From the NCBI GenBank assembly GCA_009733575.1, contig ML769459.1, positions 1 to 64,000 on the forward strand: a DNA stretch of 64,000 nucleotides, given 5' to 3'. Below are positions 1 through 13,768 of this stretch, piece after piece; position 1 is the stretch's first letter; each line of letters starts with the position of its first letter. The notes under the pieces are model-generated. The model saw only the letters and a program-made list of their open reading frames with translations. It had not been told where the DNA came from and did no database searches. The stretch comes from Gymnopus androsaceus JB14. Its lineage: Eukaryota; Basidiomycota; Agaricomycetes; Agaricales; Omphalotaceae. Both the position numbers and the translations under genes were made by a program.

Positions 1-113
1 TAGACACTAAATAATAGATTATTTATAGTATAAATATAGAACGAGCATAGAAGATATGAGAGAGAAGCAGAAATAATCCATGTTGAATAGCATCCACAAA
101 TGAAAGCAAAGAC

Positions 114-2927
114 TTATCTCTTCAAACCCAAATTCGTCATACTCCGATTACTGATCCCACCAGCATCATAACTCCTCCTTCCGGACATAGCCCCAAACCT
201 CCCATCCTCCATAACAGTGTTATTCCTCACCCCCATCCCCAAACCAGTCGTACTCCCATTCTTCTTCGAGTCCAAAGACATCAACCCCGAAGAAGAATCC
301 TTGCTGTTGTTTCTCTTACTCGAATCCAAAAACGGATTCCCAGCAACAATCGGCATACTCAACCGACGCATCCATCCCTTGGGTTTGTCCTTTACTCCTG
401 AACGGAGAGGAGAAGCGACGGGTGAGGAGGAGGTCAATTTGTACTTTGCCGCAGAGCAGTTTTCACAGCCGCAGTAGGGAGCATGGTTAGAGATGCTGGC
501 GGAGCTGGTGTTACTGCTATCCCTACGCGCACGCGCGCCGGATTCACTTCCGTCGTCGCTACCGCCTCTCTCATAAGGAGAAGACGATTGAGGAGGAACG
601 AGGTGCGTAGTGCTGGCAGAATACTGCGATATTGGTCTCGTAGCATAGTTATCTGCGCGATGGGCAGCGACTTTTGTGGGTTGCTGGAAGGAAAGCTGTC
701 GTTCTCGAGGACGTAAGACTGGCTGTGGGTTCCGGGGAGATTCCAGGCCATTGGGTTCCCGGGTATAGTTAGCCTCGTTCCTAGAAAGTAAATACGCCTT
801 TTCCCTCTCGAGCTCTTGGCTACGCAGCTCAATCTCCTGTTCTCTGAGGCGCAGCTCGCGTTCTTTCCCTTTGATCTCCATCTCTGCGAGTTGATTTAGA
901 CGCTGCTGATGACGTCGGCGATCGTCTTCTTCTGGGCTATTGGCCTTGGCTGATAATGAAGGGAACGACTGGTCTCCTTGTCGTATCGCATCCATGGAAG
1001 GTAGCGGTCGCGAACCGACAGGTGATCAGAGGTCTGGCGCGAGGAGATGATGGACGATCCGATTGAGGCTGATAGCGTGTAGCGAGGTCGTTCACACTCA
1101 AAGGCAAACGAGGGATATCCTTTGGGGGTGGTGACGCGCTGCCAGACTAACAAGACGTTAACGCAAGTCAAGGAAGATCGGATATTCACTTACAGTATAA
1201 GAATAACGACTCCTCATCGCGGCAACAACGCTCGAGTTGCTATTTGCTCGTGTAACTTCTTCCTTAGGAGAGCCTTTACTCGAGTTTACACCATGCTCGT
1301 CCGCAAGATAATCTCCCTTGGGGAAAGACCTTAGAGAATGAGCTGACGAAGAGACAGTAGGAGAGGCGGCTGGAGAAATAGATGGTTTGTCTTGAGTCGG
1401 ATCGCTGCTTTTAGGTTCCGGGGAACCATCATCGGACGATACTAGCTTGGATTGAACGTCGACATGGCTCAACACAGGTTTCTCAGCAGAAACCGGCTTG
1501 GAAGGAGTAGAATTAACTCGCGACATTGTCAGCGACCTCCTCAGATCCCAGTGGTTGTTAAGATTGGTGCTGGGAGTACCCGACGAAGAGGATCCAGAAG
1601 TTTGGCGCTGTGCCAAAGGAGGAGGAAGAGGGAAATGTGTAGGAGGTGCAGGGAATTGAGACAAGGAGCGCACTGAGCCTGTGTTATCATTATCTGTGAA
1701 CTTCCGTGGAGGCTCAAACGAAGACGGAGGTACAGGTTGAGCGGACTGGTTTTGTCTGCTCTGATACTTTATTTGCGCCTGCGTAAGGGTAGGAGATGGG
1801 AAAGGTTGAATCTGCTTCTCCTGCGACTCGACAGTGGGCTGAGAAGCTTCAGCTGCGAGGTCGGCCGCTGGCTGTATATTATTTAGAGTCATGGTCTCCT
1901 TGCCAGTCGCCGCTGATAGCGTCTGAGGCTCATTCTCATCATCATAATCAGGTCTCCTGGACATCGGAGGATCTGGCTCGACTGGCGAGGGAGGTGGAAG
2001 TACGTCGATATCCCTCAAATCTTGCGGAATAGGACCAGTCCAGCCGCCTTCGCAGAAAGCACGCCATTCGCTAAGTTTGCCGATAGTAGGACCGAATCGT
2101 CGAACATTTTCGCAAGATCGCAGCCATTCGGCATCGGCTACACGGGACACACTCGCAGCTAGGTTGTATATCGTAGTTGTATGTCGTTGAGTGACCTGTA
2201 AGGAATGGTTACTGCGGATATGTCGTTAAAAGGGATGATTTAGGGATGGATGCACTGGAATGCTCACTATTTCTCTTGGGATATTTCGGGGCCCATGGCA
2301 GAGATGAGGTTGATGTAGCGAGCATGTTCTTCACTGGCGTCTCGGGCACTCTTCTTGGACTTTTTTTCGTAGATTTGACCTAACATCAATGTGAGATAAG
2401 CAGACAGCGATACTTGAAGGAGGGAGCCTACCAGCTTGCTTAATCTTTGCATTAGCAATAGCTATACGTTCATCGTGGGCCTTCTCTTCTTTCTAAGAGT
2501 CTATTAGGGCCAGTTGCAGAAACTAAGGACCGAATACGCACCGCTAGCTTCTTGAACCACTTTTTAACATCGCTGCTCAGTCCATCATATTCCTTATCTA
2601 CAAGCTTTGCGAACTTGCTATCGATTTCGGAAAGGGCTTCAAAGATGGTAGCACTAGCGCCGAGAGTATTGGCTGATCAAAGCTCAAGCATGAGATCTCT
2701 GTTCTATTGGCTAATATAAAGATATATAACGCACCTGCAATCTCTCCGGTCACTTTCATGCCTGCTGTTTCCCTCAGGGCCTTGGCCATCTTCTTCTGTA
2801 GAGTAACCACGGCTCCCGCAGCTTCACAGTAATCGTTGAAAACACTGAGCAAGGTTTCAAAGGATTTACATGACTTGTGGATGTCGAGTCGTTCAGCAAG
2901 AGGAGGAAGAGGCGCAGATGTAGCCAT
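114..2927 (-). CDS. IMD/BAR-like domain protein (multi-exon)
   Basis: Predicted membrane-curvature or actin-cytoskeleton adaptor of a family common in Agaricomycetes. The N-terminal part, in short exons between about 2927 and 2040, is alpha-helical and resembles the IMD/BAR-like module: it contains HKSCKSFETLLSVFNDYCEA, then KKWFKKL, then EEHARYINLI, and ends at RVADAEWLRSCENVRRFGP and EGGWTGPIP. The middle (about 2000-1194) is Pro/Ser-rich and disordered. The C-terminal exon holds a charged coiled coil (QQRLNQLAEMEIKGKEREL) and a basic Ser-rich tail ending at the stop at 114. One intron at 1193-1139 is clear. The start at 2927 was chosen over 2948 because it has ACCATGG context. Two single-base shifts, near 1119 and 1020, are needed to keep the family-like reading frame between the middle and the coiled coil. 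It faces the aminotransferase gene across about 108 bp. Family assignment is from recognition of the conserved blocks; the role is inferred. Confidence 0.75.
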
Positions 2928-3035
2928 GGTAGGCTTAGGTGCCTTCAAAGCTAAAAGCTAAGTGAAGGGGTGAGAAGAAAGCTATATCAAGTCAGCGTCA
3001 AAGCTGGAAATAGCGCGCGCTTAACAGATACGACC
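2928..3035. promoter_or_regulatory. Compact divergent promoter
   Basis: These 108 bp separate the start codons of the IMD-like gene (minus) and the aminotransferase gene (plus), so they must carry both 5' leaders and any shared promoter. I see no convincing TATA box. Confidence 0.4.
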
Positions 3036-4794
3036 ATGGCAGAAGTAACAAAGCTCCAGTTTCAATCTGACCCGCCTCCGTTCGGTCATGAAATGCGAAA
3101 ATGCTTTTCATTCGACCCAGATTATATCAACATGAATCATGGTGCGTACAGAAATACTCGGAATTCGTGAGCTTGCCTCATATTAAGTACGTTAGCATCC
3201 TATGGATCACTTCCGGTAGCTGTGGCTGAGGCCATCAAGGCATATTATGCAATGGCAGAAGGGTTTGTTTTGGCCTCTTTGCAGATCGATGACGCAATGA
3301 CAATCCATGTGCAGCAAACCAGACTTATTCCATCGTTTCACTCAGCTTGAGCTCATTCGCAATGTCCGAGAAAGGCTGGCCAAATTCATAGGTGCCGCTC
3401 ACAAGGACGAAGTTGTGTTTGTAGTAAACGCATCGCATGGTCTGAATACTGTCCTACGAAACTTCATTTTTCAGGAAGGTGATCTCATCTGCTGTTGTGC
3501 GTCTATCACATATTGTGATTGTTTTTCGATGAATCCCCATATCATCCTCAGGCAATACAACGTACAATTCCATTTCTCGGACTGCACAGTATCTTTCCGA
3601 TATTCCTCCTCACCCAGAACACATTCAGTTCACAATCCTCTTTCCGACTTCTCATGCGGAAATTATCACCAACTGGCGCGCCTACCTCCGATCTCTGAAC
3701 GAGTCCCGCTCCGCAACTGCCTCCAAACTAGGCCGGCGTCCCAAGATTGTTGCAATCATCGATTCCATGATCTCCAACCCCGGCGTTCTTTTACCTTGGA
3801 AAGAGATGGTCAAGATTTGTAAAGAAGAAGACATCTGGAGTGTCGTTGACGCTGCTCAATCCATTGGGCAGGAAAACAACCTGAATGTCGCTGAAGCTGA
3901 TCCAGATTTTTGGGTCACCAATTGCCACAAATGGCTTTTTGCCAAACGAGGATGTGGGTTGCTGTATGTTCCAATGCGGTCAGTTATGCGTATTGTATCC
4001 ATTCTCTTAGGCTTGTATATTCACAAACCATTTCAGCAACCAGCATATAATCCGGGCTCCTTTCCCGACTTCGCATGCGTACATTTCACCCAAAGATCGC
4101 AATGGTCGGCCAAACTTTGTCGAGCAGTTTGAGCGCAAGTTCATGGCATCATTTTAGTATCTCCTGCCAGATCCTGATTCTCCCTCTAGGGAACGGTACA
4201 TCGACTATGTACCTTACATCAGTGCGTCCTGTGCACTTGATTTTCGAGAATGGCTAGGCGGGGAAGCGGACATTAATGATTACTGCCATCGAATTGCTTT
4301 GGAGGGCGGACGGAGACTAGCTTCGATTTTAGGAACGGAGATAATCGATCAGACTCAAGGGTACGAGTTTACCTTGAACATGGTAAGATTACCTGCTTTC
4401 GCTTGGTTGACTTGCTTCTACTACTTACATAGGTGAATGTCGCTATCCCATTCCCGACCTAAAATTTCCTCCGATTTCGCCATCGATATGGCTTTCCGCA
4501 AGAAACTCCTGATCAAGAAGAAAATTTATCCTGGGTTTTTCTATCACAATGGCAAGTGGTGGGCTAGGTGTAGTGCACAGGTTCGTTCAAGTTTTTACTC
4601 ATAAATGAACGGCCTGCTAATGTTTTATTTAGATCTGGTCACAGGCGAGTTATATAGTCTTCCATGTCTTCACTGTTGTTTATTTTACCTTGCAGGTCGA
4701 AGACTTTGAGATTTTAGGCCATCTAATTCTAGATGCATGCAAAGAGATTGTAGAAGAATTCGGGGACGGTTCTGAAATTGAAGGGAACCAGTAG
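3036..4794 (+). CDS. Class V PLP-dependent aminotransferase (isopenicillin N epimerase-like), probably frameshifted
   Basis: PLP-dependent fold-type I enzyme of the class V aminotransferase family, of the fungal isopenicillin N epimerase/cysteine desulfurase-like branch. Visible blocks are YINMNHGAY near the N terminus, DEVVFVVNASHGLNTVLRN, the PLP-contacting VVDAAQSIGQ, and TNCHKW, whose lysine should form the Schiff base. The end carries WWARCSAQIW and a helical tail. The start ATG (ccATGg) is the first in frame after an upstream stop-rich leader. Introns are short, for example 3494-3551. A GC-AG intron at 4135-4189 joins FE to RNGT, after which one base appears to be missing near 4200. A second frame break follows PFPT near 4460 (in-frame TAA). 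The second break is also present in the degenerate copy at 15.3 kb, so it is unlikely to be a random read error. Either this gene is a young pseudogene or its splicing differs from what I infer. The substrate is unknown. Confidence 0.7.
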
Positions 4795-5020
4795 AATGAA
4801 ACGAACGGTGATGAGTAGTGTGCATACTGATTTTTCTACATATGCTTCGAACTCTGCCATCATGATAGCAGATAAGGTTTGCGACTACGATCGCAGTACG
4901 TTCGCCGAATTTAGATGTTGAGCGCCGAAGACACTGAGATTGTGTGTAGATGCAGCCACGTAGAATCTATTCGGACAAGGTCGGAACAAAGTCTGCAAGC
5001 AGAATAGTTGTATTATCATC
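4331..5020 (+). repeat. Segmental duplication copy A (3' end of aminotransferase plus downstream DNA)
   Basis: This stretch, from AGGAACGGA in the aminotransferase coding region to about 230 bp past its stop, recurs in degenerate form at 15226-15716. Shared runs include CCTAAAATTTCCTCCGATTT, TTGAGATTTTAGGCCA, CTCTGCCATCATGATAG and TTCGCCGAATTTAGATGTTG. Copy A retains open coding sequence over most of its length; copy B does not. Confidence 0.85.
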
Positions 5021-5632
5021 CATACGCAGTATTGAAAACATCGTACAAGCAGGAAATGAAAGAGCGGAAGGCGGCTGAGAAGGCTGCTACACGACGTGCG
5101 AATGAGATGAGTGCTAAGGCGAAGAAGGAACGAGAGCTGTACAGAAAGGTACAGTATGAATCGCGTCAGTAGTGTTGGGAGCACGAGTAGCACGCATTGC
5201 TAGCTCTGTGTCCTTGGCATCCAATAGGCTCAGAAGTTTCCGATGTTGATGAGCTCGAGATGAGGATGAGGAGAATGATGGTATTGAGGGGTCGGGCAGG
5301 GTCAGTTTGGTCTGGTGAGGAACTCGGGCATCATACAAAGTCGTCTTCGTCAGCGATATTTTCCAACGGTGCAAACGCCCCGATACTCCGTTACTAACTT
5401 ATTAGAGTCAGTTTTAACATTAGAAATTCTTGTCGGCGCTGCCCTTGCACAAGTCGGACCCCAACGTTCTTTAGGCACTACAGTGGACACCCAGTCCATA
5501 ACCCGAGAGTCCTGGCAATTACCATCCTTTATTAATACAGCTCTTCATTAACACGACTCTAGACAGCTACTGAAATAGCAGTACAAAATGGAGATAAAAG
5601 TCACTTTCAACTTCTTCTAGCCTCGAAACTAC
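5021..5632. other. Gap with a short Lys/Ala-rich coding-like fragment
   Basis: Most of this interval shows no recognisable gene. On the plus strand at about 5044-5145 there is an open stretch rich in Lys, Glu and Ala (for example MKERKAAEKAATRRANEM) followed by GTACAG, a possible splice donor. It looks like an exon of a coiled-coil or RNA-binding protein cut off from the rest of its gene. I cannot name it and see no matching exons before or after. Confidence 0.3.
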
Positions 5633-6525
<893 letters not shown>

Positions 6526-9500
6526 TCACTTTCCTTGTAGGCTCCGGTATTCAATAATCGAAGCAACCAAAATGACGCTACTATCGCGACTATAAATTAT
6601 CTTAGTGAAAGATGAAGTATGTGTTTAAGTATTCTCAAGTCTGTATCGTTACAGAAATGTAAAGGTGAAATACAGTATTACAGATTATAGAATAGTAAGA
6701 AACCTCCGGAACACAAGAAAAGAAAGAACATCGTCTACGCGTCCAACGTCAACCTCAGCATTTGCGAAGAAATAGTAAAATGTTGAAGGATCCCATCGCA
6801 CCAACGCACCAGATGCCCGCTTACTGTAACGCTGTAAATCCAAAGGGACTGGATAATTGCGCCATAGTCTCTATGTCGCTCCTCCTTGCTGAGCTCAGTA
6901 TGTAGAGGAAACACAGTCGCGACAGTAGCTTCGGTGGGCAAGTGGCCGGTATGTGGAGGTCGTTGATCAGCAGCAGCTTGAGAACGAACGATGGATGAAC
7001 CAAAATCTGGCAGAAATCTACCCTCACCTACGACATCTTCGGCATCGCTTGTTTCGGGCTGAAAACCACACGTTGAAGGTTGATGGATGTTTCCAGTGTG
7101 AACTTCGGCTTCAATGTCATTATCGTCGGCAAAGGACTAGGAGGAGGTGGGTGAGGAAAGACTCATAAAAGTAAACAAGACTCACTATAGCTCCAAGCAG
7201 CTTGGTCAGGAAATTTACTTAGTACCATGCCAAAGCTCCAAGTCAGCGTCTCTCCTCAGCAGAAGTTTTTCAAATTTCTTGAGATTCCAGGTTGAATTGC
7301 AGTTTTCGCGCCTTTGCGCGCGCGGCGATATTATAATTACGGTCCACCAAGTAGTAAATTCCCGTCCCTCAAGGTAAAATCTTACCCACACTCTGCACCT
7401 TGACTCGATCGAGTCGATGTAGCGAGTGCGAAGAAGAGAATCCACTCCAAGCTTCTGAAGCGGGTTGAGGGGGTTTGGATTTCAATTTCCATGTGGGGAG
7501 AGAAGTGGAGACTTGATTCGTAGAGGTGCCACTGCTGCAGATCCGGAAGGCCGATGTCGCTATCGTCGATAATAAAACCTACCTTCTGCGAGCTGATGTG
7601 CTGTTCAGAATATGCTTGAAGCAGTGCGAAGCAAGAACGAGGGCATGGAGGAGGTCTGATCTTGGTCAGAACATTTAGGTCGGACTCATGGACAGCAGTA
7701 CCGGTGCAAGTATTGATGCAGGACTTTCGAGCTTACCCATAGTATCGAAGCAGTGAGTGTCGAGATTCAGCGCACAGTGCACCGATCCGAGGAGAGGGGG
7801 GCAGCGCGACCTGGCGTTCTTTGACTCTGTAGATCAGTCTGGCTGTTCGAGTTGGTTTAGCCTATGTAATAAGTAAGCACACTTCAGGCAAAAAACATCC
7901 ATACCAGTTAAACAAAGGACTTGTTATCTCATCGTCAACTTGTGCATTTCGCTGTTGCGACCAATCATTTATTCAAATTTGAAGGGAAAATAGCGTTGGA
8001 GAAACAAATATGCCTTGAAACAAGCAAGATAAAAGTAGCCTGTGTAACTGAATAATGCACGAAAAGGGAGAAGGTGCAGAGATCAAATTCCTGTGACGAG
8101 TCTGGACTCTGACGCCCAAAAATTGCCTCCGTCTCTTCTTTTCAACCGACAACCACCTCCATCGTTTCGAAAAAATCCTCTTCTTCTTTCCGACTGGCTA
8201 CCCGATTGAAAAAAAATATACAGTCTACCAGTCCATCTGCTATTTTCGGTCTTTTGACGACTCGGTGGCTCTTCCGGCTCCTCTGCAAAGTCGACTTCGG
8301 CAGATAAAGTTTGTCGACTGCCGCCACCTTTGCCTCAGCTGCAGCATCGAATTCCGCTTCTGTAGAACGACTTTGGCCCAATAATTAGCCCGAGAGGTGG
8401 AAAAATCAACCCCACGATCCATCACCATTGCCACAACTTTAGCATCCTAGCTCCGCAGGATCCTCGTCCACACTGTAGACTCAGTCTTGTCAGTGTTTGG
8501 ATATAACTTGTCGATTTTAATCGCCATCTCCTTGACATAGTGATCCGCATCGACCCCTCAGATATTTCCAACTCTGGGACCCCCTTCCGACTCTTCTGGC
8601 TTTATTAGCTCAGAATCAACCTCCACTGTGACCGCTCGACGGAGCTTTCGTATCAGCAAAGGCATGTGCGGGATTCAATTTCAGTTCGAAAATGGGTATT
8701 GGCTTTGGTTCACCAAGCTCTGGCGGGAGAGGAGACATTAGATGCTTGGCTGCTACACCTACTTACACTCTTTCATCGAAGTAGTGTTTCAGTGCTTAGC
8801 GGTCCTAGTTCTCCAGTTCCCCAATTCTAGTGTCGATTCTTCGTTTGGGTCGAGTTCAAACAGTACGGCTGGTCGTTCGAGCATCAGCACTCTAGAGCTG
8901 GCATGCATCACATTTACCGCGTCATTGGCTTGTTCTTACAGTACCTTCCACATCCACATATTGCTACCAGGTGTCTTGAGGGCTTGGTCAGTCAATGGTT
9001 GGGAGCTTGATTTTGATGTCTCTGCTCGTCTTGGATCACCCGATCGCACACCGTATATCAGCCACGTCGTTAAATGCACTACATTTCTGAACCACGAAGC
9101 TGCTCTGTCGATGTAGTTTCAAGGAAAGGAAAGATGCTGCTCCGGGACCGTCTCTCTCATTGATTGCGCCATCACCACGTGACAATGACTCACCTTACTC
9201 GATTCTGCTTTTGAGGATTGCTAGACTTTCCATAGGATTCTGAAGGAACTTGACAAGTCCTTTTTGATCTTGGTCACCTATCTCTAGAGCGCCTTCCTTT
9301 TTTCCGCCGACTGAATCCCCACTTCGCCGTGAGGGCAACATTTGTTCATTTTAACCTCCGGATTTCCGCGCTTCGAACACGTTAGAATGGAAGCTGATGG
9401 ATGTCGTTTCCCTGAATGATACTGGGCCAGAAATTGTTGGGATAGAGACACTGCGATTTGCTTGGAGGAACAGGTTGAGAGAAGCACTAGGAAAGTGAAG

Positions 9501-9893
9501 AGATGCGAGAGCGCAGAGCGTAGAGCATGGTTGAAGCTTGCTAAACCGAGACGCAGGAGCGATCCATTTTTGGAATAAAGCTGGTCCAGAATGGACACTC
9601 CAAGGTATGTTCCTGCCTCGTGAAACGCCATTTGAAAACTCATACGGATTTGTTCTTTCGTAAAGCATTCGTACTTGCTGGGAGATTGAGATCAAGTTGA
9701 GGATGAGAATGGAAGGGAGAAGCCGGGATCTTGGCTCAAAATCTTTCAGGGCTCGCCGCGTCTTTTTTTCCTGGATACCAAACTTCCTTCGCGGAGTTCA
9801 TATGAACTCGGAAAAGGTTTAAAAGACGATCCTCACTGATTTCGGCCTCAAATTTCTTCCACATTCAGCCACTGTCTTCTTTCTTCGCATCCA
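6526..9893. other. Long gene-poor interval
   Basis: No gene I can support in 3.4 kb. Short open stretches exist on the minus strand at about 6735-7445, 8142-8434 and 9284-9695, but they lack recognisable motifs, overlap each other in different frames and have no convincing intron pattern. The interval may hold decayed genes or repeats that cannot be identified by eye. Confidence 0.4.
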
Positions 9894-10216
9894 ATGCTAA
9901 CACAGTGAGTCCTCTAATTTTCTCCTTCGTCTTGTCTTAACTGTCCATTCTCTGCTTTAGCCGATACGAGCCATATAAGAACGCTGATCGTCGTAGACGC
10001 GCTGAAGCTGACGCCGCGAACCAGGCTGCTGTGCGTGCAATTGACCTTTACTAGCTCGATATAATCACTAATTGCATCCCTAGGCTCGAGTATGTTGTCG
10101 CTCTGGCTGCTGTTCAAGAAGTCCCTGTCCCAAATGACGCCTTGAAGCGTTTCATAGTTGGAGTATGCCATGCTCTGATCTTACAGACCGCTTTCATTAT
10201 CCTGACCATCTACTAG
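9894..10216 (+). CDS. Possible small protein with C-terminal membrane segment
   Basis: A short candidate gene. ATG at 9894 opens a tiny exon, then an intron at 9905-9960 leads to an Arg/Ala-rich exon (RYEPYKNADRRRRAEADAANQAA). After a second intron starting at 10031, an open stretch ends in a hydrophobic segment (GVCHALILQTAFIILTIY) with a stop at about 10214. The second acceptor that keeps the frame is GAG rather than the better TAG seven bases earlier, so the join is uncertain. The layout would suit a tail-anchored or single-pass protein of about 65 residues. I do not recognise the family. Confidence 0.3.
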
Positions 10217-11655
10217 ATTATTATCGTGTTGACTGTTTTGCGAGCAGTTAACACGACCTGGCTACAGCATCTCATTTCTAGTATTTCAAACTAAACCGAG
10301 GTGAATTCGTTGTACTTTGTCCACCATTTTAACTCTTCTGATATACCATGCAGTCACCAGAAATTTTTATCCATCCTTTTCGCCATTAGATCAATCGTTA
10401 TTGTACATATATTCTTTGCAACTTGTAGTAGGTTATTTTGATAGGTGCTGAATTCATCGCCGTGTTCGCAAATGGCTGAACTTCCCTGTCAAGGCATCGT
10501 TACTTTTTCACTAGTAAGAGAGAACATGGCAAAGGCTGGTCAATGTAGCCTGGAAGACTTTAGACCACGATAACCGATGTGTCTATCCCACAATCGCTCC
10601 TCTTATCAGAGGTATTTTCTTACACCCTTGTGCTGGAGAATGAGTAGAATGCTCCAAGCCGCCAGGGCTGGAAGGGAAGCAAGGATAGTCCTTTTAGACC
10701 AACAATTACGACAGTACGCACTTTTGCATCACTGATTGAGAGACAATTTAATCTTCAAGAGGTGCCAGGCAGATCCCTTAGGAAGGAGACGTTTATCAGT
10801 TAGCTTCAACTAAGTAACTCGCGCCATTTCCAAATTGAAAAAACTGCGAACATCGTCAAGATTCGCTTAGATCCCGGTGTTGAATCCTCCTATTATGCTC
10901 CCGATTTCTAAACTGTCCAAGCACCAATGGCGTCGTTCTACAATCTGCTACTTCATACAAACTTCATATATCAGATTGGGCATAACTTGGACTATACTGC
11001 CCCGATCGTGCACTTGGTCTTCTCCTTTACGGGTCGGGTAGTAGATGGAGGACCAAGCTTGGGGCCAATCTCCTCAAAACGAACCCGAACACAGTGGATC
11101 ATGGTTCGATGAGGCACATCTGGATTTGAATCCTAATTGAATTTGTCTAGGCCAGAAAGGAAGTTTTTGCTCAGGTAGATCAGTAACGCAGCCTTATCAA
11201 AATTTTCTGTTTGTCTTCGAAATATTCCACGATAACAAAAAAGATGAACCGCAAGTAAGCACCTATTACTGACCCAGCGCTTAATTCTCACGACCGTTTG
11301 CTATTATCGGCACTGACCATGGTCGGAGCGGGAGACAAAAAAAATCTTGCGTCCCTGGGCCAAGATGTCGTCGTCAATTGCATCTCCATCGTACTATGTA
11401 GAGCGTAAGACCTTTCCTCAGCTAGCTCGGGGATCGGTGCCACGGCCCGACCACCGGCGGTACCGATGGAACCTTGATTAGGAATCCACTTGCTCACCAA
11501 GCAACTGTCTTGCTCAGCTCTCCCACTCACGTACTCAACTTCCACTCAGTAAACCATTCTCTGAATCTTAATCAGCCGTTCAAGCTTTCTGGATATAAAG
11601 TCAACCATGAAACTGTCGTTTTCATCACAAGTCTTCCCTCGAAACCTAACGAACA
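10217..11655. other. Intergenic, no gene seen
   Basis: About 1.4 kb without a supportable gene on either strand. Short open stretches near 10927 and 11288-11545 have no motifs or splice pattern. The last 150 bp are presumably the promoter of the exporter remnant. Confidence 0.4.
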
Positions 11656-13768
11656 ATGGTTGCAGATATCATTCGCGATTCCACTGTCGGCCAATTCCTC
11701 AATTTCATCTCGAACGGTAGACTTCTTCCTTACCAAGAGCAACGTCCAGACTTTGTCATACCTGCTCACTTTTTAACCGTCCTCTACTCCTTCTACGCCA
11801 GAATGGGATGCATCCGATGCGGCGACACTGTGTGGTGATGCTGTCCAAAAGAAGAGCGGTACAAGTACACCCGCAACGGTGCTAGCGAGGGAGGATACCA
11901 TCGTTGTGGACGAAAAAGAACTTAGTATGAAGCTTGATAACGAGACCTCCGACCCGAACCTGGTGAGCTGGTATGGTGATGATGATCCAGACAACCCAAG
12001 GTAGTACACACTTTAGCTCGCTTTACGCGTCATTTTTCTGATATTTTCTTACAGGAACTGGTCGCCTGCGAAGCGAGCATTTGTTGCATTCAGCATTAGT
12101 CTGATGACATTCACCATGTACATTGGCTCGGCAATTTATACTCCGTCGATACCTGGAATTATGAGCGACTTCAATGTTACCCTTGTGCATGCTACTCTTG
12201 GTCTTACGCTCTATGTGCTTGGTAGGCAAATTCCTTGATTCGTTCTCCTACAGTCTCTAACTGTTCAATGTAGGATATGGGATTGGACCTATGTTTCTTT
12301 CGCCTATGCAAGAGCTACCTGTCCTCGGTCGAAACATAATTTACATGGCCTCATTCTTCCTCTTCGTCATTTTCCAAATACCCATCATCACTGCCACGAA
12401 TATCCAGAACGATTCTTGCATTTCGTTTCCTCACTGGATTCTTCGGTAGCCCAGCACTCGCTACAGGCGGGGCTTCTATGGGTGACATCTACCCCGCAAA
12501 TCAACTTGCTTATGTCGTCGGAATATGGGCTATAGGTGCTGTCGGAGGTCCTATAGGTAGGTTTTCTTCAATCCGAATTGTCGCTGCTTATGCTGACGAT
12601 ATCAAACCTATAGCCGGTCCTGTTATTGGTGGATTCGCTGCCCAAGCGAAAGGATGGCGGTGGGCGCAATACGAGCTCATCTGGCTCTCAGCTTTCAGCT
12701 TTGTCTTTTTGATGATGTTTCTTCCAGGAGACGTACGAACCTACGATCCTGCTGAGGCGAGCGCAGCGACTCAGAAAAGCTTCACCGGGAACCAGCAATT
12801 GATGTCAAAGGGAGAGAAAGATACCGAGGGAGAATCCATCGGTTCCATCTTTCAAAGGAAGCACTTTTGCGGCCTTTCATTTTGGCTAAAGAGCCTGTGC
12901 TCATGTTCGCGAACGTCTACCTTGGCTTTGTCTGTGAGTGATTGAGCTGCTGATTATTGCTTGAAATGTTACTCAAACGAACTACGTAGATGCTATCTTC
13001 TACCTTTGGTTTGAAGCCTTCCCTTTGGTGTTTACGGACATATATAATTTCAACCTTGGAATCAGCGGTCTCCCTTTCCTTGGCTTCTTCGTATCCGCCG
13101 CAGCGACAGTAAGTTTTCTCTATAGTCCAAGTCTTCACCTAAGTTAACGTTCGACCTCTCAGTATACCTTCTACGTCCTATACCAAAAACTTCACATCGA
13201 GCCGCGTGCTGACCGAGCCACGGCCGCAGGCAAATCACTTGCGCCAGAAGTTCGACTTCGAGATCGGTCTCATAGCGAGCCTCTTCATCCCAACGTCACT
13301 TTTGATCTTCGGCTTTGGATCAAGGGAAAACGTTCACTGGATAGTGCCCATCATAGGTATGCATTACTTCAATGTTCCGCGCAAGGTAAACTAATGGAAC
13401 ATTCGTTAAGGTGCTTCGCTCTACCTCCCTGGGATATATCTCAACTTCCAGAGCATCCTCATGTATGTCACGTCGGCCTATCCATTATATGCAGCATCTG
13501 TACTGGCAGGAAACGACCTTTTCCGATCATCAATAGCGAGCGTGTTCCCGCTGTTTGGAAGGGCCTTCTTTACAAACTTGGGTTTGGGGCCTGCGTCGGC
13601 TCTGTTAGCGGGAGTGTCGTTGCTGATGATGCCGGTGTTTTGGGTGAGATGACACTCGTCTTTTAGTGCATTGTTTTCTAGCTCTGACAGCAATTCCTTT
13701 TTTACAGTCATTAATGAAATGGGGACATCTCCTACGAAGCCGATCAAAGATATGCTCAAAGTCCTTAA
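11656..13768 (+). pseudogene. MFS drug:H+ antiporter (DHA1-type) with many frameshifts
   Basis: Major facilitator transporter of the fungal DHA1 drug exporter type. The N terminus is hydrophilic and acidic (SWYGDDDPDNPR, then NWSPAKRAFVAF), followed by membrane segments with MYIGSAIYTPSIPGI, LTGFFGSPALATGGASMGDI and IGAVGGPI/GPVIGGFAA. The mid-loop retains ILLRRAQRLRK and KGEKDTEG. The second half has ALLRPFILAKEPVLMFANVY, YTFYVLYQKLHIEPR, and the ending SAYPLYAASVLAGNDLFRSS. Splice sites are good, for example around 12001-12053 and 12220-12272. The reading frame must change by one base near 11780, 12407, 12728, 12778, 12855, 13259 and 13750. Seven breaks in one gene favour true decay, although the window also shows isolated indels elsewhere. 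If corrected, it would be a 12-TM exporter of about 500 residues ending at 13768. Confidence 0.75.

Noticed and set aside
8142..9700. Transposase or other gene on the minus strand at 8.1-9.7 kb
   Set aside because: Open stretches are short, in conflicting frames, and lack any DDE, helix-turn-helix or zinc motif I could identify.
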